A stretch of DNA of 64,000 bases from Circinella umbellata. Its lineage: Eukaryota > Mucoromycota > Mucoromycetes > Mucorales > Lichtheimiaceae. Made by a program: the position numbers and the translations under genes. Shown here piece after piece: positions 48,900 through 64,000 of the stretch. Location: contig JAIWNF010000004.1 of assembly GCA_025093555.1 (NCBI GenBank), positions 1,116,001 to 1,180,000 on the forward strand, given 5' to 3'. The stretch's first letter is position 1. Every line of letters begins with the position of its first letter. The notes below the pieces were generated by a model. It saw nothing but the letters and a program-made list of their open reading frames with translations, searched no databases and was not told where the DNA came from.

Positions 48900-49788
48900 A
48901 CTTACATGCACTATCTCTGGATGTACCTGCCCACCAAACTAATGAACCTACCATACTATGAATTAAGAACCAAGTAAAGATTGTCTTTTGCATCGGTGCT
49001 AAATTGGAGAAAATTCCAGCCCAGGAAGGAAGAGGAGGAACATAAACTTCTGGATAGTGATGATGATGGCTGTGATCGTGGTCGTGGTCATGGTCATGGT
49101 TGTGTCCGTGGTTGTGATTGTGGTCGTGGTCGTGGTTGTGGTTGTGGTCGTGTCCGTGATGATGATTATGGTTATGATCGCTATGATCATGTCCATGATG
49201 ATCGTGGTCATGGTTATGTGCGTGGTTATGAGCATGGTTGTGAGAGTGAGCGTGATCGTGAGTATGGGCAATATATCCTAAATTATTGTTATTATGGTCG
49301 TGGTCGCGAGGAAGATGAGAGCTAGGTGGTTGGTAGAGATGTTGATTGTGAGCGTGTTCATGGCCATGTGAATGATCAAGATGGTCGTGTACGTGATTAT
49401 TCTCTTCTTGATGTTCTGTAGGATGTTTTTCGTGCTAAAGTATATAGAAGAAATGCTGTTTAATATTTTTGTAACTAACTATACAATCAGACTACTATTA
49501 GTATATATTAACCTCATGAGGAATTTCTGCGCGTGGTGCACGTAAAGGTGCTCGTGAACTTTGGATAGCAACTATTTCAAATTTATTATTAAAAAGTTAT
49601 AGAAGTCAATTGGTTTTTTGACGTTTTCGAAGTAAGAGAAGAAGAGAGAAATTACCAGGGGCAATAGATGAGGCTACTAAAGGTGGTGTGCCTATAGGTG
49701 TAGCTGCACCAGGCAGTTGTTGTTGCTGTACCAAAGGAGATTGTGGCCTTCGTTTTGTAAATTGTCTGGTGGACTTGATGTTGGACAT
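47587..49788 (-). CDS. Zrg17-like cation-diffusion-facilitator zinc carrier with long His-rich segment
   Basis: Seven exons (49788-49656, 49571-49513, 49434-48906, 48788-48668, 48575-48337, 48228-47924, 47814-47587) give 537 residues. Residues about 65-192 hold 54 His in some 128, mostly HD/HN/HG/HA repeats, typical of zinc-buffering loops. Membrane segments follow: FLIHSMVGSLVWWAG, IIGFSYLVIFDALGVLNIFI, YEIVFAMATTVYLLFVTMY, FGGFIIMCIAMTATVLSSV, then IVSCGLAVVFLYMFG. A soluble C-terminal domain follows. The FDALGV block resembles Zrg17/Cis4 carriers that pair with Msc2 in the ER or Golgi. Zinc movement into the early secretory pathway is likely. A Msc2-type subunit is the alternative. A 1.83-kb transposon sits about 210 bp upstream of the ATG. 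Confidence 0.85.
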
Positions 49789-49988
49789 TTATAATATTCA
49801 GGACACGAAGAGAAGAGAAAAAGAAGAAAATGGCAACCTGACAATTCCGACTGGAGCAATAGAAGACAGGAGTTAAAATAAAATCATTGGTAGCCAATCG
49901 TAGGGCGTGAAGTTTCCAGTAACAAACTAACGGCATTAAAAAATTTGAGAAATTTATTTTTCCATAATTTACTATCACATCGATAAGA

Positions 49989-49996
49989 AAAATTAA
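49989..49996 (+). repeat. Target site duplication, left copy
   Basis: AAAATTAA, identical to the right copy, directly next to the TIR. Confidence 0.85.
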
Positions 49997-51825
49997 GGGA
50001 ATGACTACGGGCGCGCCAAAATTTTACAGTCAGACGAGGGGCGCGCCAATTTTGAACAGGCATCTTAGTAACATGGCGCGCCCTTCGTCTACCCTTCATC
50101 TACCCTTTTTCTTCACTTATTCAAAATATTCACAGTCTCTACAATATTTATTAACAATATATTTAACGTATTGTGCCAATTAAACATAGAGTTTCTTTCT
50201 ATTTCTACGCCATAAAATATATTCAAAAATCACTGAAGCAAAAAGTTATAAAAGAATGCAATACGTATACTTCTGTAACTATACAAAGAAGCCAATAGCA
50301 AAGGAGCGAAGCAGTATGACATAGATCCAAAATGGCACCAATTGTAGGCATATAACTATAATACGTACTATATAATGCTTGTGCTATAAATAAACGAAAT
50401 TATAAGAAAAGGACATATGAATTATAATATAGAAGAATGGGTGGGCTATAGTGTGGTGAACCACCATAATAATACAAATATTCCATCCATTCATGAATAA
50501 TCGGTCAAACATCATTCCGTCAAGGATAAAAGATATAACCAATTATACACTATTATTTACTTTGATTCGTTCTTATTATTAATCCGGATAAAAAAAGGAA
50601 CATCAAAGAAAGAATGAGATTAGTAACAACTGTCACAAACGGTTTCAGAGAATGATCTAGAATTAATATTTATAATAGAACAAATATAATAGGTCCTCTC
50701 ATCCATTCGTATAAAACATAGTTTAGCCATGATCGGATAAAATAAGATAGTTACATAATTTAGAAAAGATATAAAAGAGTAGTTATTTTATTTCAGGAAT
50801 AAACAGATTCTCAACTATATTTTACTTTAGTCCCATCTTTCTATTTTTTACTACTCGTATTTATCTCATATAGGAGCAGCTCAAAAATAGATCACGTATC
50901 AACATTTATTACGTAGGATAAAGGAATAATCTGTATAATATAAATTACCAAATAAGAGAGTACCATATAAATAGGGAAGAAGAAACAAATTGGGTCATAC
51001 GTAGTATAACGAAAAAAAAAAGATGACATAAATATACATAATAATACAAAGCGATAAAAAAAAATCAAATCAATCATATTAAATATGAATAACAATAGCT
51101 TCTAGAAATCTCTCTTAAAGGTATAATTTTCGTCTTGTGGCTGATCGTAAACTCTAGAGTCAAGATTTTGATTCTTAAACAAGAATTCTATTGCATCCTC
51201 ATATAAAATATTGGTGTAGTCTTGTTGAATGAGTCAAGAACAAGAACACTTTGTATGAAAGATAGCGGCATAGTCTTCAAATGTTATTGTTTTTTGTAAT
51301 GAACCTATGTTAAAGAATCCTGCTGGTCCATGGATCCCATAATAGCAAGCTTATATTAATATGTACAACACCTTCTATTATTAATACATGTACAATATTT
51401 CCATTGCATAAATATTTCAATATGTTATTACTAAAGCCTTTGAAAGTAAAAATAAAAATTGAATATGATTTTTTACTTTATATGAATTAATTCTTAATTT
51501 AATTTGATCCATTGGATATAATAGATTAAAAAGAAATTAAATATGTATATCTTTGATAGTTTTTCAAATGGCTTGATATTTTTATTATCAAAAAGTATTC
51601 AACTGAAGAATGATGATGATTCAACCGGACTGTCATATTTTTATTCGTATTCTATTTAAAGTAGAGAAAATTCAGTTTAAATAAGATATGTTTCATATAG
51701 CAAACTTGAACAAGAGGAAGCAAAGTAAAACAGACGAAGGGCGCGCCATGTTACTAAAGTGCCGGCTCAGAATTGGCGCGCCCCTCGTCTGACTATCAAT
51801 TTTTGGCGCGCCCGTAGTCATTCCC
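49997..51825. mobile_element. Non-autonomous TIR transposon with 8-bp target duplication
   Basis: The element is 1829 bp with about 96-bp terminal inverted repeats (49997-50093 and 51730-51825) starting GGGAATGACTACGGGCGCGCC. It is bounded by perfect 8-bp direct repeats AAAATTAA (49989-49996 and 51826-51833). Each arm carries three GGCGCGCC octamers (50010, 50040, 50075; 51740, 51775, 51805) with mirrored spacing of 30 and 35 bp. The interior has no transposase frame; part of it (50455-50852) matches a dispersed repeat. An 8-bp duplication fits hAT-type elements, but the end sequence GGGAATGAC is not the usual CAGTG type, so class is uncertain. Confidence 0.9.
50455..50852 (-). repeat. Dispersed repeat, copy C (first half only)
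   Basis: This matches the reverse complement of 7468-7842 by eye over nearly its whole length, including TTTCAGAGAATGAT, GGTCCTCTCAT and GTCAAACATCATTC blocks. It lies inside the TIR element at 49997-51825. Confidence 0.7.
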
Positions 51826-51833
51826 AAAATTAA
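51826..51833 (+). repeat. Target site duplication, right copy
   Basis: AAAATTAA, identical to the left copy. Confidence 0.85.
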
Positions 51834-52153
51834 ACGTTTGTGTTTATAGATAATACTACAACAGATACTATTATTATTATTATTATGGTTACTGAAATTA
51901 AATATACAGAAACAGATAAAGAAAAGAGAAAAGCTAATAGTAAAAGACCAGCAACAATAATTGTTGACGAAAATATATGTGAGGGAGGAGTTTATAATGT
52001 TTGTTTACATCCGTGTGTGCGATAGTTATGTATAAAGTATATGTAAATAATATAATAGCTATGATATAAAATATGGTAGGATAATAGTATAAATAATTAT
52101 AATTTAAAAAATAACAATAAAAAAGAAATTAATGCAAATATTTCATATTCTTA
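51834..52153. other. Short intergenic stretch between TIR element and phosphate transporter
   Basis: The small frame 51840-52025 has a generic basic composition and no recognised motif. It starts only 7 bp after the target duplication. Confidence 0.4.
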
Positions 52154-54178
52154 TTAGTATCTTCGCTGATGTTCTTCTATCTTAGTATCTTCTGGCAAGG
52201 GGGAGACTGACTCAGTTTCTCCTGCCAATTCTTCAAGTGTCTTGCCCTTGGTTTCAGGAATAAGGAAAGATGAAAAGATACCAGTCAGCATGAAGAAGGC
52301 AAACAATTGAAGTAAGTGGTCGATCCATGCATTGTCGCCCCCAATGTCTTTCAAAAGACCAAAACCAACTTGAGCAACAATAGCACCAATTTTTCCTGAA
52401 GCGGCAGAGATACCGTGAGCAGTAGAACGGTAGCGGGTTGGATAACATTCACCAGGAACAATAAAGGTAGTTGAATTGGGACCCTAAATTTTTGTATTTA
52501 GATAGTTTTAAAAAAAGGTTCAGATGATTAGAATACTGATATATTATATATAATATAGGAAAAACTTCACTTACAAAGTTAAAAAAGACTTGGGTCAATG
52601 TATACAACACAATAAACAAGGGAACGGAATAGCTGAGAATGGCATGATAACCAAAACCGAGAATCACGAAAAAGATAGTGAGCATAGTGAAACCCATAAT
52701 TTGAATAGTTTTACGACCAATATAGTCAACAGTAAATACAGTGATCCAGTAACCAGGTACTATGTAATTGAAAAATATATAGTTAGATTTTAGAAGGTTT
52801 ACATCAAGAAAGCTAATAGAAGGATAAACAATGAAAAGCATCAAAAAAGAATAGTTACCAGATCCAAGTAAATTGATAATGATATTACCGACACAAGTAC
52901 GGAAAACAGCACTATTATGTAGAAAAGCGTAAATAACTGGTCTAAGTTTGCAAAAATTATTCTAGCATCAACGATAAACATAATGATTACTTACTTATAA
53001 GGATCATCACCACCAGCAAAACCAATATTCTTTAAAATAATTGAGTTATTTAAGCCAAGACCATACCAAGCTACGTCCAGCGCAAACCAGGAATAAGCAG
53101 TACCAAACAACATACGAGCATTGCGAGGTTGACTAAAGAAATGGAAGAAATCAGCCCAAGAGGCCTTGATAATAGCGGGCGTTTCGGTACGGGCAACGGC
53201 GACATTATCACTGTAATCGCCAGCAGCAGCACCATATTCAATAAAGGCCTTAGCATCACGAATACCCTTTTCGATTTTTTGCTCGACATCCATTGTATAA
53301 CGTGGAGTTTCAGGAATAGTCAAACGATAATACAAGGCAATGACGCCAGGTATAGCACCAATACCAATGACAACGCGCCAGACATAATCTAAGTTTTGTT
53401 GATTTTCATGAATTGCGTTTTGAGCTGCAGCAGTAGCGATTAAACCGACCAAACTAGCAGCTACTTGGCCAAAACCTTGCATGGCAAAGACAGCAGCCAT
53501 CATGGCACCACGACGTTTGGTAGTAGCAAATTCAGAAGTAATAACAGAAGATAAAGGGTAATCGCCACCAATACCAACACCGAGGATGATACGCCAGAAG
53601 GTGATAACAGCCCAGAAAGAAGCAGCAGGTCCATTGCCAGCCAAAGTTTGACCAACAGTACCAACAATAATAATAATCAATTCAACACCGTACATACGCT
53701 TGCGACCCAGTCGATCGGCCAAGTAACCAAACAAAAGTTGGCCAATGACAGTACCGACAGAACAAGAAACTTTGATGGCCGTATCAACATCATGAGGAGT
53801 CTTGTTACCGTTTTCAGCCCAGTAAACATAACCAATCATAGTAGATACCAAATTGATAGCGAATATATCGTAAGCATCAGTAAAGAAACCGATACCAGAG
53901 ACAATACATGCACGGACATGGAACCAGCCAAATTTTGCATCATCAAACTAGTAAAAAAGATCACGTTGTTTGTATTATGTGTATTAGTATCATGTACCGT
54001 AAATTATTTTTTGACCTGCAGTTAAGAAAAAAAGGAGTCTTTATTGTTTTGCGCGATAAATAATTAAAAAGATATGTACCTCTTCTAACGCATTCCTACG
54101 GCGATCAATAACGTCTAAACCGTAGTTCTCTTCATAATGATCATCACTAATTGGAGGATCATTAACGGGTTTCGTCAT
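52154..54178 (-). CDS. PHO84-type high-affinity inorganic phosphate:H+ symporter
   Basis: A plasma-membrane MFS carrier that takes up phosphate. Five exons (54178-54080, 53947-52995, 52911-52859, 52759-52575, 52483-52154) give 539 residues, near the family norm. The PHS signature GGDYPLSSVITSEFA is present, with GYLADRLGRKRMYG between TM2 and TM3 and FFTDAYDIFAINLV in TM1. The second half carries TVDYIGRKTIQIMGF and GECYPTRYRSTAHGISAASG. Twelve helices are expected. The C-terminus has the FLIPETKGKTLEELAGE motif. The third exon is only 53 nt. The upstream region is A-rich on the plus strand, meaning pyrimidine-rich on the sense strand; a PHO4-type CACGTG site is not seen near the start. Confidence 0.93.
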
Positions 54179-55342
54179 TTTTTCTTTATATTTATACAAT
54201 CAGTACAAAAAAAAAAGAAAAAGAGATGGCAATATTAAAAAGAAACAAAGGAAGGAACAGAAATAAGATTTATTTTTATAGTAAGAGGTTAAATTTCTAT
54301 TGATTTTAATCAGTAGCAAGAGAATAGTTTTTTAAAAGAGTGCGGGATTTAAAACATAGGTTTGATAGCTTAAAACCTGTCGTTGGATCCATGTGCTCTC
54401 ACGATATCCGCCCTTATTTCCAATTTAGTGATTTAATGCCTCAGCACACTGATCGTCCAATGATGGTACCGATTTCGTCCACGCTTGAACGTCAAAAACA
54501 GTAAAAATGCCCTTTTGCTGCAATATTCTTTTTTTGTAAATCGCTATTCCCTTTGTGTAATTTTCATCTACTATTACTCCTCTAAGGAAAATCCAAACAA
54601 ACGCTATTCACTCAGCACATTCATCACACCATGGTATTATTTTAGAGTAAAAATGTACATATTATACTTTTTTAAACAAGTCATATGTTGCTGTATTCTA
54701 AAATGTTTTTCTTTTTCGTTACACATTCAGAAATAATCTGTTGGGCTCATACGTATAGCATAGAAAACTAGCCTTTTCTTTAAATACAGACATTTGATCT
54801 CGGATGGCATGATTGCTCTTTGTTTTTATTCCTGGCTCTCAAATGATTGTAACAACGTGGATAATCATTTTTTTTTGATATGTTAGCTAAATTGGTTTAC
54901 CGTCATTTAATATCGGTCCATCTTTTTTTTTGTCCTCATTCTTGGCATCTTCGTCTTTTATATAAATAAAGTACTACCAGCAGCAAAATGATAATAACAA
55001 ACTTCTCCTATTTAATATGTTTCACCTTGATTATACTGGTGCATTCTTTCAGATATAATTAATAAATTATCCTATCTTAGTAATAATGGTACTTTTATAT
55101 TACGGAACGAATATAGTTTATGATTGTTACTAACTACTGTGTGAATACATTATAGTTCTGTACATCCACAAAAGCCAATGTATTATTTGATATTATGGTA
55201 ATAAATAACGCAAAATCGTAGCCAAAGTCTCTCAACCACATGACGTTAAAAGATTCTCCGTAAAAAAATCAATTTTATTGATAACAGAAAAAAATGACAG
55301 AGAAGTACTCTAATAATCCAATTTATCAATATATATAGAGAA
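54179..55342. other. Intergenic, no gene seen
   Basis: The first about 150 bp are the promoter of the phosphate transporter gene. The frame at 54485-54736 lacks motifs. Confidence 0.45.
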
Positions 55343-55558
55343 AACGCACCTCAACATCCCATAGATCATATTACAAATAGATTATCACGTTCTGAAGCTG
55401 GTCTCATTTTTGATAAATGTCCAACAACTTGGCGTACACTACTTGACGTACTCCGGGGAATTGACAGATTAGGTCATCCAGCTGACACATATAAATATGT
55501 CGAGAAACTAGCACCTGAAAAAGCCCTTAAAAAGCAAATTATAAATATGTACTATTAA
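55343..55558 (+). pseudogene. LINE ORF2 tail fragment (second copy)
   Basis: A 71-residue frame to a stop at 55556-55558 aligns with the C-terminal end of the LINE at 22946-23767: here RLSRSEAGLIFDKCPTTWRT, there RLPRSEVGLTLGKWQTAWPA, followed by VLR-GID/EID and a GHP/SHP block. It lacks everything upstream of the tail, fitting strong 5' truncation. The ends of the insertion are not defined. Confidence 0.7.
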
Positions 55559-60575
<5,017 letters not shown>

Positions 60576-61385
60576 TTTGGATATTTACTATATTGTATTA
60601 TTTAAAACAAAACAAAAAAGAGAAAGGAAAAAAAAGTCAATAAGTTAGAGGCAACATATATGGAGAAAAAAATCTGTACGAGAGTCATTCGAAAACAAGT
60701 TCATAATAATAGTATTATAACTCACCTAATTTAAGAATAAAAAAAAAGTGTGGAGATTGTGAAAGAAGAAGAACGCGTTTTTCTTTCTGAGCATTACTAG
60801 TTTTAAAAGCGAAAATCTAGAAAGAGTTTCGGAGTTTATTATGATGCTTCTCTCTTTTTTTTTGTCACGAATCACATGCAAAGTCCCGGCTCTAAAGTTG
60901 ACGACGGTGTCCGACGGCAGATGTCGGCCGGGGTAACAACAGTATACATATTGGCAATTTTGGCATGGTAACTGAAACGTATTACGTAGTTGACAAAAGG
61001 CCAAGCACATGTATATGCGGTATTTAGGTATGTTTAGAGTTTAAAAACAGAATAACCATATTTATATATATTTTTCATACGAGAATAAAGATAGAACAAA
61101 ATAATTTCAAAATACAAACATATAAAAGGGAGATAATTTTTGTTTTTGTTTTTGTTTTTCAATGATGTGGCAAGAAGAGCATGAAGAAGGTTGATTATTT
61201 ATGATTTTTTTTGGGATCAATTGAGAAGTATATATATATTTATACATATGGGCACTATGTATAGTGAAAGAGCAATGTGGGGACTTATGATATAATACAG
61301 ATAGAAAAAAAAAGAGAGAGATGGGAAGAAGAATGTATGAGAGAGCAAGCTGTGAAGAGAAATGTGTGTGTGTGTGTGTGTGTGT

Positions 61386-61473
<88 letters not shown>

Positions 61474-61488
61474 ATGAAGTCTGGTCTT
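60576..61488. other. Intergenic between TPI and zinc-finger gene, with microsatellites
   Basis: The left part is the TPI promoter. A (TG) run (about 61362-61386) followed by a (GA) run (about 61393-61471) lies just downstream of the zinc-finger stop codon, in its probable 3' untranslated region. No gene is seen. Confidence 0.5.
61393..61471 (+). repeat. (GA)n microsatellite, about 79 bp
   Basis: A nearly uninterrupted GA dinucleotide array, preceded by a (TG) array. The frames across it on both strands are artefacts of the repeat. Confidence 0.9.
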
Positions 61489-62588
61489 TTAAAGACAAGC
61501 ACATTGTCGTTCGGAAACTAGGTCCTGTAAGGAATCAAAAAAATCAGATGTTGCTACTCGTTGTAATCGACCAAACGCTTGAAGAGCTTCCAACTCATCG
61601 GGTGTCAACATGGGGGATTTCTCGTTTGTTGATGGTGAATTTTTTTTTGGAAGGATATCTTGATTATTGTTATAACTATTCTCACTGCTTGTGGAAGTAG
61701 TAATTACAGTTGCAGATGGGTTACAAAGATCGGCAATTGATAATCGTCTTGGTGGTAAAAGTGGCTCTTGCTTTTCTGTGGCACTTGGGGTTATTACAGG
61801 ATCATTATCCGACAAGGTAGCAACACTACTATTGCTACTACTACAGCTACCAGTACTAGTATCAGATATAAATGATGCTGTTGTATTGGTACTACTATTA
61901 CTACTTGTACTACTAGCAGTACTACTACGACGTCGTCTTCGTAATAGTGGTTGTTGTTGGTTATGTTGATGAAGGTGATGATTTCTGTGTGTTTGTGTAT
62001 GTTGCATCATGTTATCAAATCTACTAAACATCTTGTTACAGTCAGGCATAATACATTTGAATGGTTTCTAATAAATAAACATTAGTTGTTGGTGAGAATA
62101 TAAAATACATGAAAAAGTGTCTGATATAACTTTTTTCATTTTCTTTTGTTGCTATGGAATCTAAGAGAGAATGATATATATGTATGCGTGTGTGTTTGTG
62201 TGCGTGTGTGTGTGTGTGTAAAAAAAACAGGGGGAAATTGAAGACTGAGTTGGTAAAAATCGGAAAAGATAAGATACCTCTCCTGTATGTTTACTATTAA
62301 AATTGAAAATAAACAGCAACAAATAAATTATATTATTAATTTTTATTTTTCTCTTCTGAAAAGTCGAAATATCGACGTGATTTTTTTTAATGAAAGAAAT
62401 AAGAATGTATACCGAGCATGTCGAGCTAAATGTTCACTTCGTGTAAATACCATACGACAATCACCATAACCAGTACATTGGAATAATCTCTGTTTCTGAT
62501 TATTATTGCTACTATTTATATTACTACTTGTAGTAATAGTATTAACTGTACCATTGGCACTATTACTTCGTGGACGATAAGGTGGCAT
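61489..62588 (-). CDS. Two-finger C2H2 transcription factor (Rgm1/Usv1/Rsv1-like)
   Basis: A probable DNA-binding regulator. Three exons (62588-62413, 62293-62278, 62067-61489) give 256 residues. The middle exon is 16 nt and supplies most of the linker. Finger 1 is [20 protein letters not shown], then the linker KHTGEKPF. Finger 2 is [19 protein letters not shown] followed by Thr-Gln-Thr-His. The remaining tail is Gln/Ser/Arg-rich with an Arg5 cluster, and ends in [13 protein letters not shown]. The GYGDC and RFDNMMQH blocks are those of fungal Usv1/Rgm1-type stress and carbon-response factors, which bind CCCCT-like sites. That target is family inference only. The start is the first ATG upstream of finger 1. 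Confidence 0.85.
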
Positions 62589-63298
62589 ATTTAACTACTT
62601 CACAATAAAATACAATGAAAACTAAAAGAGAGATAAAGAAAAAAGAAGAAGAAGATGAAAAGGAGGAAAAGAAGAAAAAATAAGAAAAAAGAACCATTTA
62701 CACACATATAAACAGTAAGACTTCCAACAATTTTTGTAAATATGCACTATAGCCGTCTGTTTGGGTCTTGTGCAAAATAAGACGCGACCTAAAAAGGAGA
62801 CAACTTTCGAAGGAGGGAAGTTTGGTTAGAGAGCCGCGATCCGCGGGCGTGGGATACTTTTTGTTTTTCATCACGCAGACCATCTTAAATAATTAAATAA
62901 TTGAATTTTTCTTTGGGGGAGAGAGATGTGAATATAACGTTGCTGGGTGGGTAAAAAATAAGCAAGGAGATCCATTAAATTGAAAAAAAAAGATAAAGTC
63001 CCCAGACCATTCAAAAGAGCTTTTCCTTTTTTTTTTATTAATTGAAAATAGTGTCATAATGTCGAAATTATTATTATTTTCTTACATATAAAAAATGTAT
63101 GTGTTATGTGGTTATTATGACGCGATGAAATGATTGTACTAATACGATTGAATGATAAATGACGATATCTAAACTTGAATACGAATTTGACGAATTTACT
63201 ACTACTGCTACTACTACTAATACCACTAGTCCTACTGCTAGTACGATAACGATATTAAAAAAAATGATTGATGCTGATTGTTGATGATTATAAACTTA
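62589..63298. other. Intergenic, no gene seen
   Basis: The frame at 62698-62883 is compositionally unremarkable and unsupported. The left end contains the upstream region of the zinc-finger gene, GA-rich on the plus strand, so pyrimidine-rich on the sense strand. Confidence 0.45.
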
Positions 63299-63990
63299 TT
63301 ACACTTCCATATCTCCCATGACCATGTAATCGTGTCTCCGTCGTCTAAAAAAGAAAAATACAATCCCCCCAAAAGAAAACGCAAGGTCCACCCGCGCAAG
63401 CACCATAAGGAAAAGTTAGTGTGATTCGCGGCGATCTCTCTGTTTTTATTTTCCACCTAATTATCATTCTCATTCTCATCATATTATCATTTTTCCTTTC
63501 CCACCAAAAATAATAATCTACCCCCCCCTTTTTTTTCTTCTCGAATAATAAAATAAATAATTAAATTAACTTACCGAGCATTATCATCCAAATCATCATC
63601 ATCATCTTCTTCTACTTCATCATCCTCATCTGCAGACATATTGGCAATACTATTATATATAGTAATAATAATAATAATTATTATTTATTCATTATGAATA
63701 TGGTTTCACACAATCAATGATTAATTTTACCTTTGACTTTTTACTGAGAAAAATACCATTCGTTTCAATTTCCGGTTAAAAAAGAAATAGTTCATTGACC
63801 ATCTAAATATATAAGAAGAATTTCAAAGAAGTATAAAGAAGTATTAAGAAAAGCGTTATTTCATTTCATTTATATTAATATTACTTACAAATAACCATCT
63901 TCATTCATTGGATCTTCATCAATATCAGGACTATACATATATACATCACATTCATGTAATCGTACTAAATCATCCAAAGTATCCCACATT
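63299..63990 (-). CDS. MAF1: MAF1, RNA polymerase III repressor (C-terminal exons; runs off the right edge)
   Basis: Four exons are visible (63990-63889, 63802-63731, 63649-63575, 63344-63299), all in phase; upstream exons lie beyond the window. Maf1 binds RNA polymerase III and shuts down tRNA and 5S transcription in stress, downstream of TOR signalling. The conserved region is clear: MWDTLDDLVRLHECDVYMYS, then PDIDEDPMNEDGYLWSMNYF and FFNRKLKRMVFFSVKS. An acidic stretch follows (ADEDDEVEEDDDDDLDD), then the short end RRRRHDYMVMGDMEV. The WSxNYFFxN and LKRxxFF blocks identify the family with little doubt. Confidence 0.93.
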
Positions 63991-64000
63991 CTATATAATA

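Noticed and set aside
48981..49325. Plus-strand frame rich in Arg/Gly/Asp and a second Val/Met-rich frame
   Set aside because: They are antisense shadows of the His-rich exon of the zinc carrier.
51840..52025. 61-residue frame next to the TIR element
   Set aside because: Generic basic composition, starts beside the target duplication and has no motif.
61107..61521. Frames across the (TG)/(GA) microsatellites on both strands
   Set aside because: They consist of dinucleotide-repeat translation and have no other support.

Overview
The window looks like nuclear DNA of an early-diverging, filamentous fungus, most likely Mucoromycota (Mucorales-type). It is AT-rich. Most genes carry several short GT...AG introns and pyrimidine-rich leaders. 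The gene set is fungal: a PHO84-type phosphate transporter, a Zrg17-like zinc carrier, a DMAP1-binding/AMP-binding DIP2 relative, MAF1, TPI, and paired stomatins. There are also degraded F-box/LRR genes and LINE tails. No species name can be read from the sequence alone. I built all exon models by hand from splice signals and reading-frame continuity.

Layout. 1-6480: gene-poor AT-rich DNA. 6482-6554: tRNA-Pro(CGG), minus strand, followed to about 8.2 kb by degenerate repeat sequence (an LTR fragment and a dispersed repeat). 8510-11938: a DCAF6/IQWD1-like WD40 gene, minus strand, divergent from a tiny Tyr-rich gene at 12289-12652. 13.96-15.76 kb: a decayed F-box/LRR gene. 17.2-20.05 kb: a foldback transposon with long inverted arms, one arm split by a solo LTR. 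20.2-22.1 kb: further repeats and tRNA-Gly(TCC). 22.9-23.8 kb: a 5'-truncated LINE tail.

26.1-43.2 kb is the first dense gene block. It holds a coiled-coil/Ser-rich protein, a head-to-head pair of stomatin/SPFH genes sharing one promoter, an acidic poly-Glu protein, an ARA2-type aldo-keto reductase, and the 1953-codon DIP2/Cmr2-like gene.

43.8-54.2 kb holds another F-box/LRR-like remnant, two intronless metabolic genes facing tail to tail (DHDPS/NAL-family aldolase and PaiA-like GNAT acetyltransferase), the Zrg17-like zinc carrier with a His-rich segment, a 1.83 kb TIR element with a perfect 8-bp target duplication in that gene's upstream region, and the phosphate transporter. 54.2-59.2 kb is gene-poor with a second LINE tail. 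59.2-64 kb carries triosephosphate isomerase, a two-finger C2H2 regulator with a 16-nt micro-exon, and the C-terminal exons of MAF1 running off the right edge.

The genes do not form one pathway; this is a normal fungal chromosome segment with housekeeping and transport genes. The most unusual material is the layered transposon biology: nested elements, an unrecognised foldback family with iterated subterminal motifs, a TIR family armed with GGCGCGCC octamers, and a dispersed repeat lying upstream of both tRNA genes in the same relative orientation.
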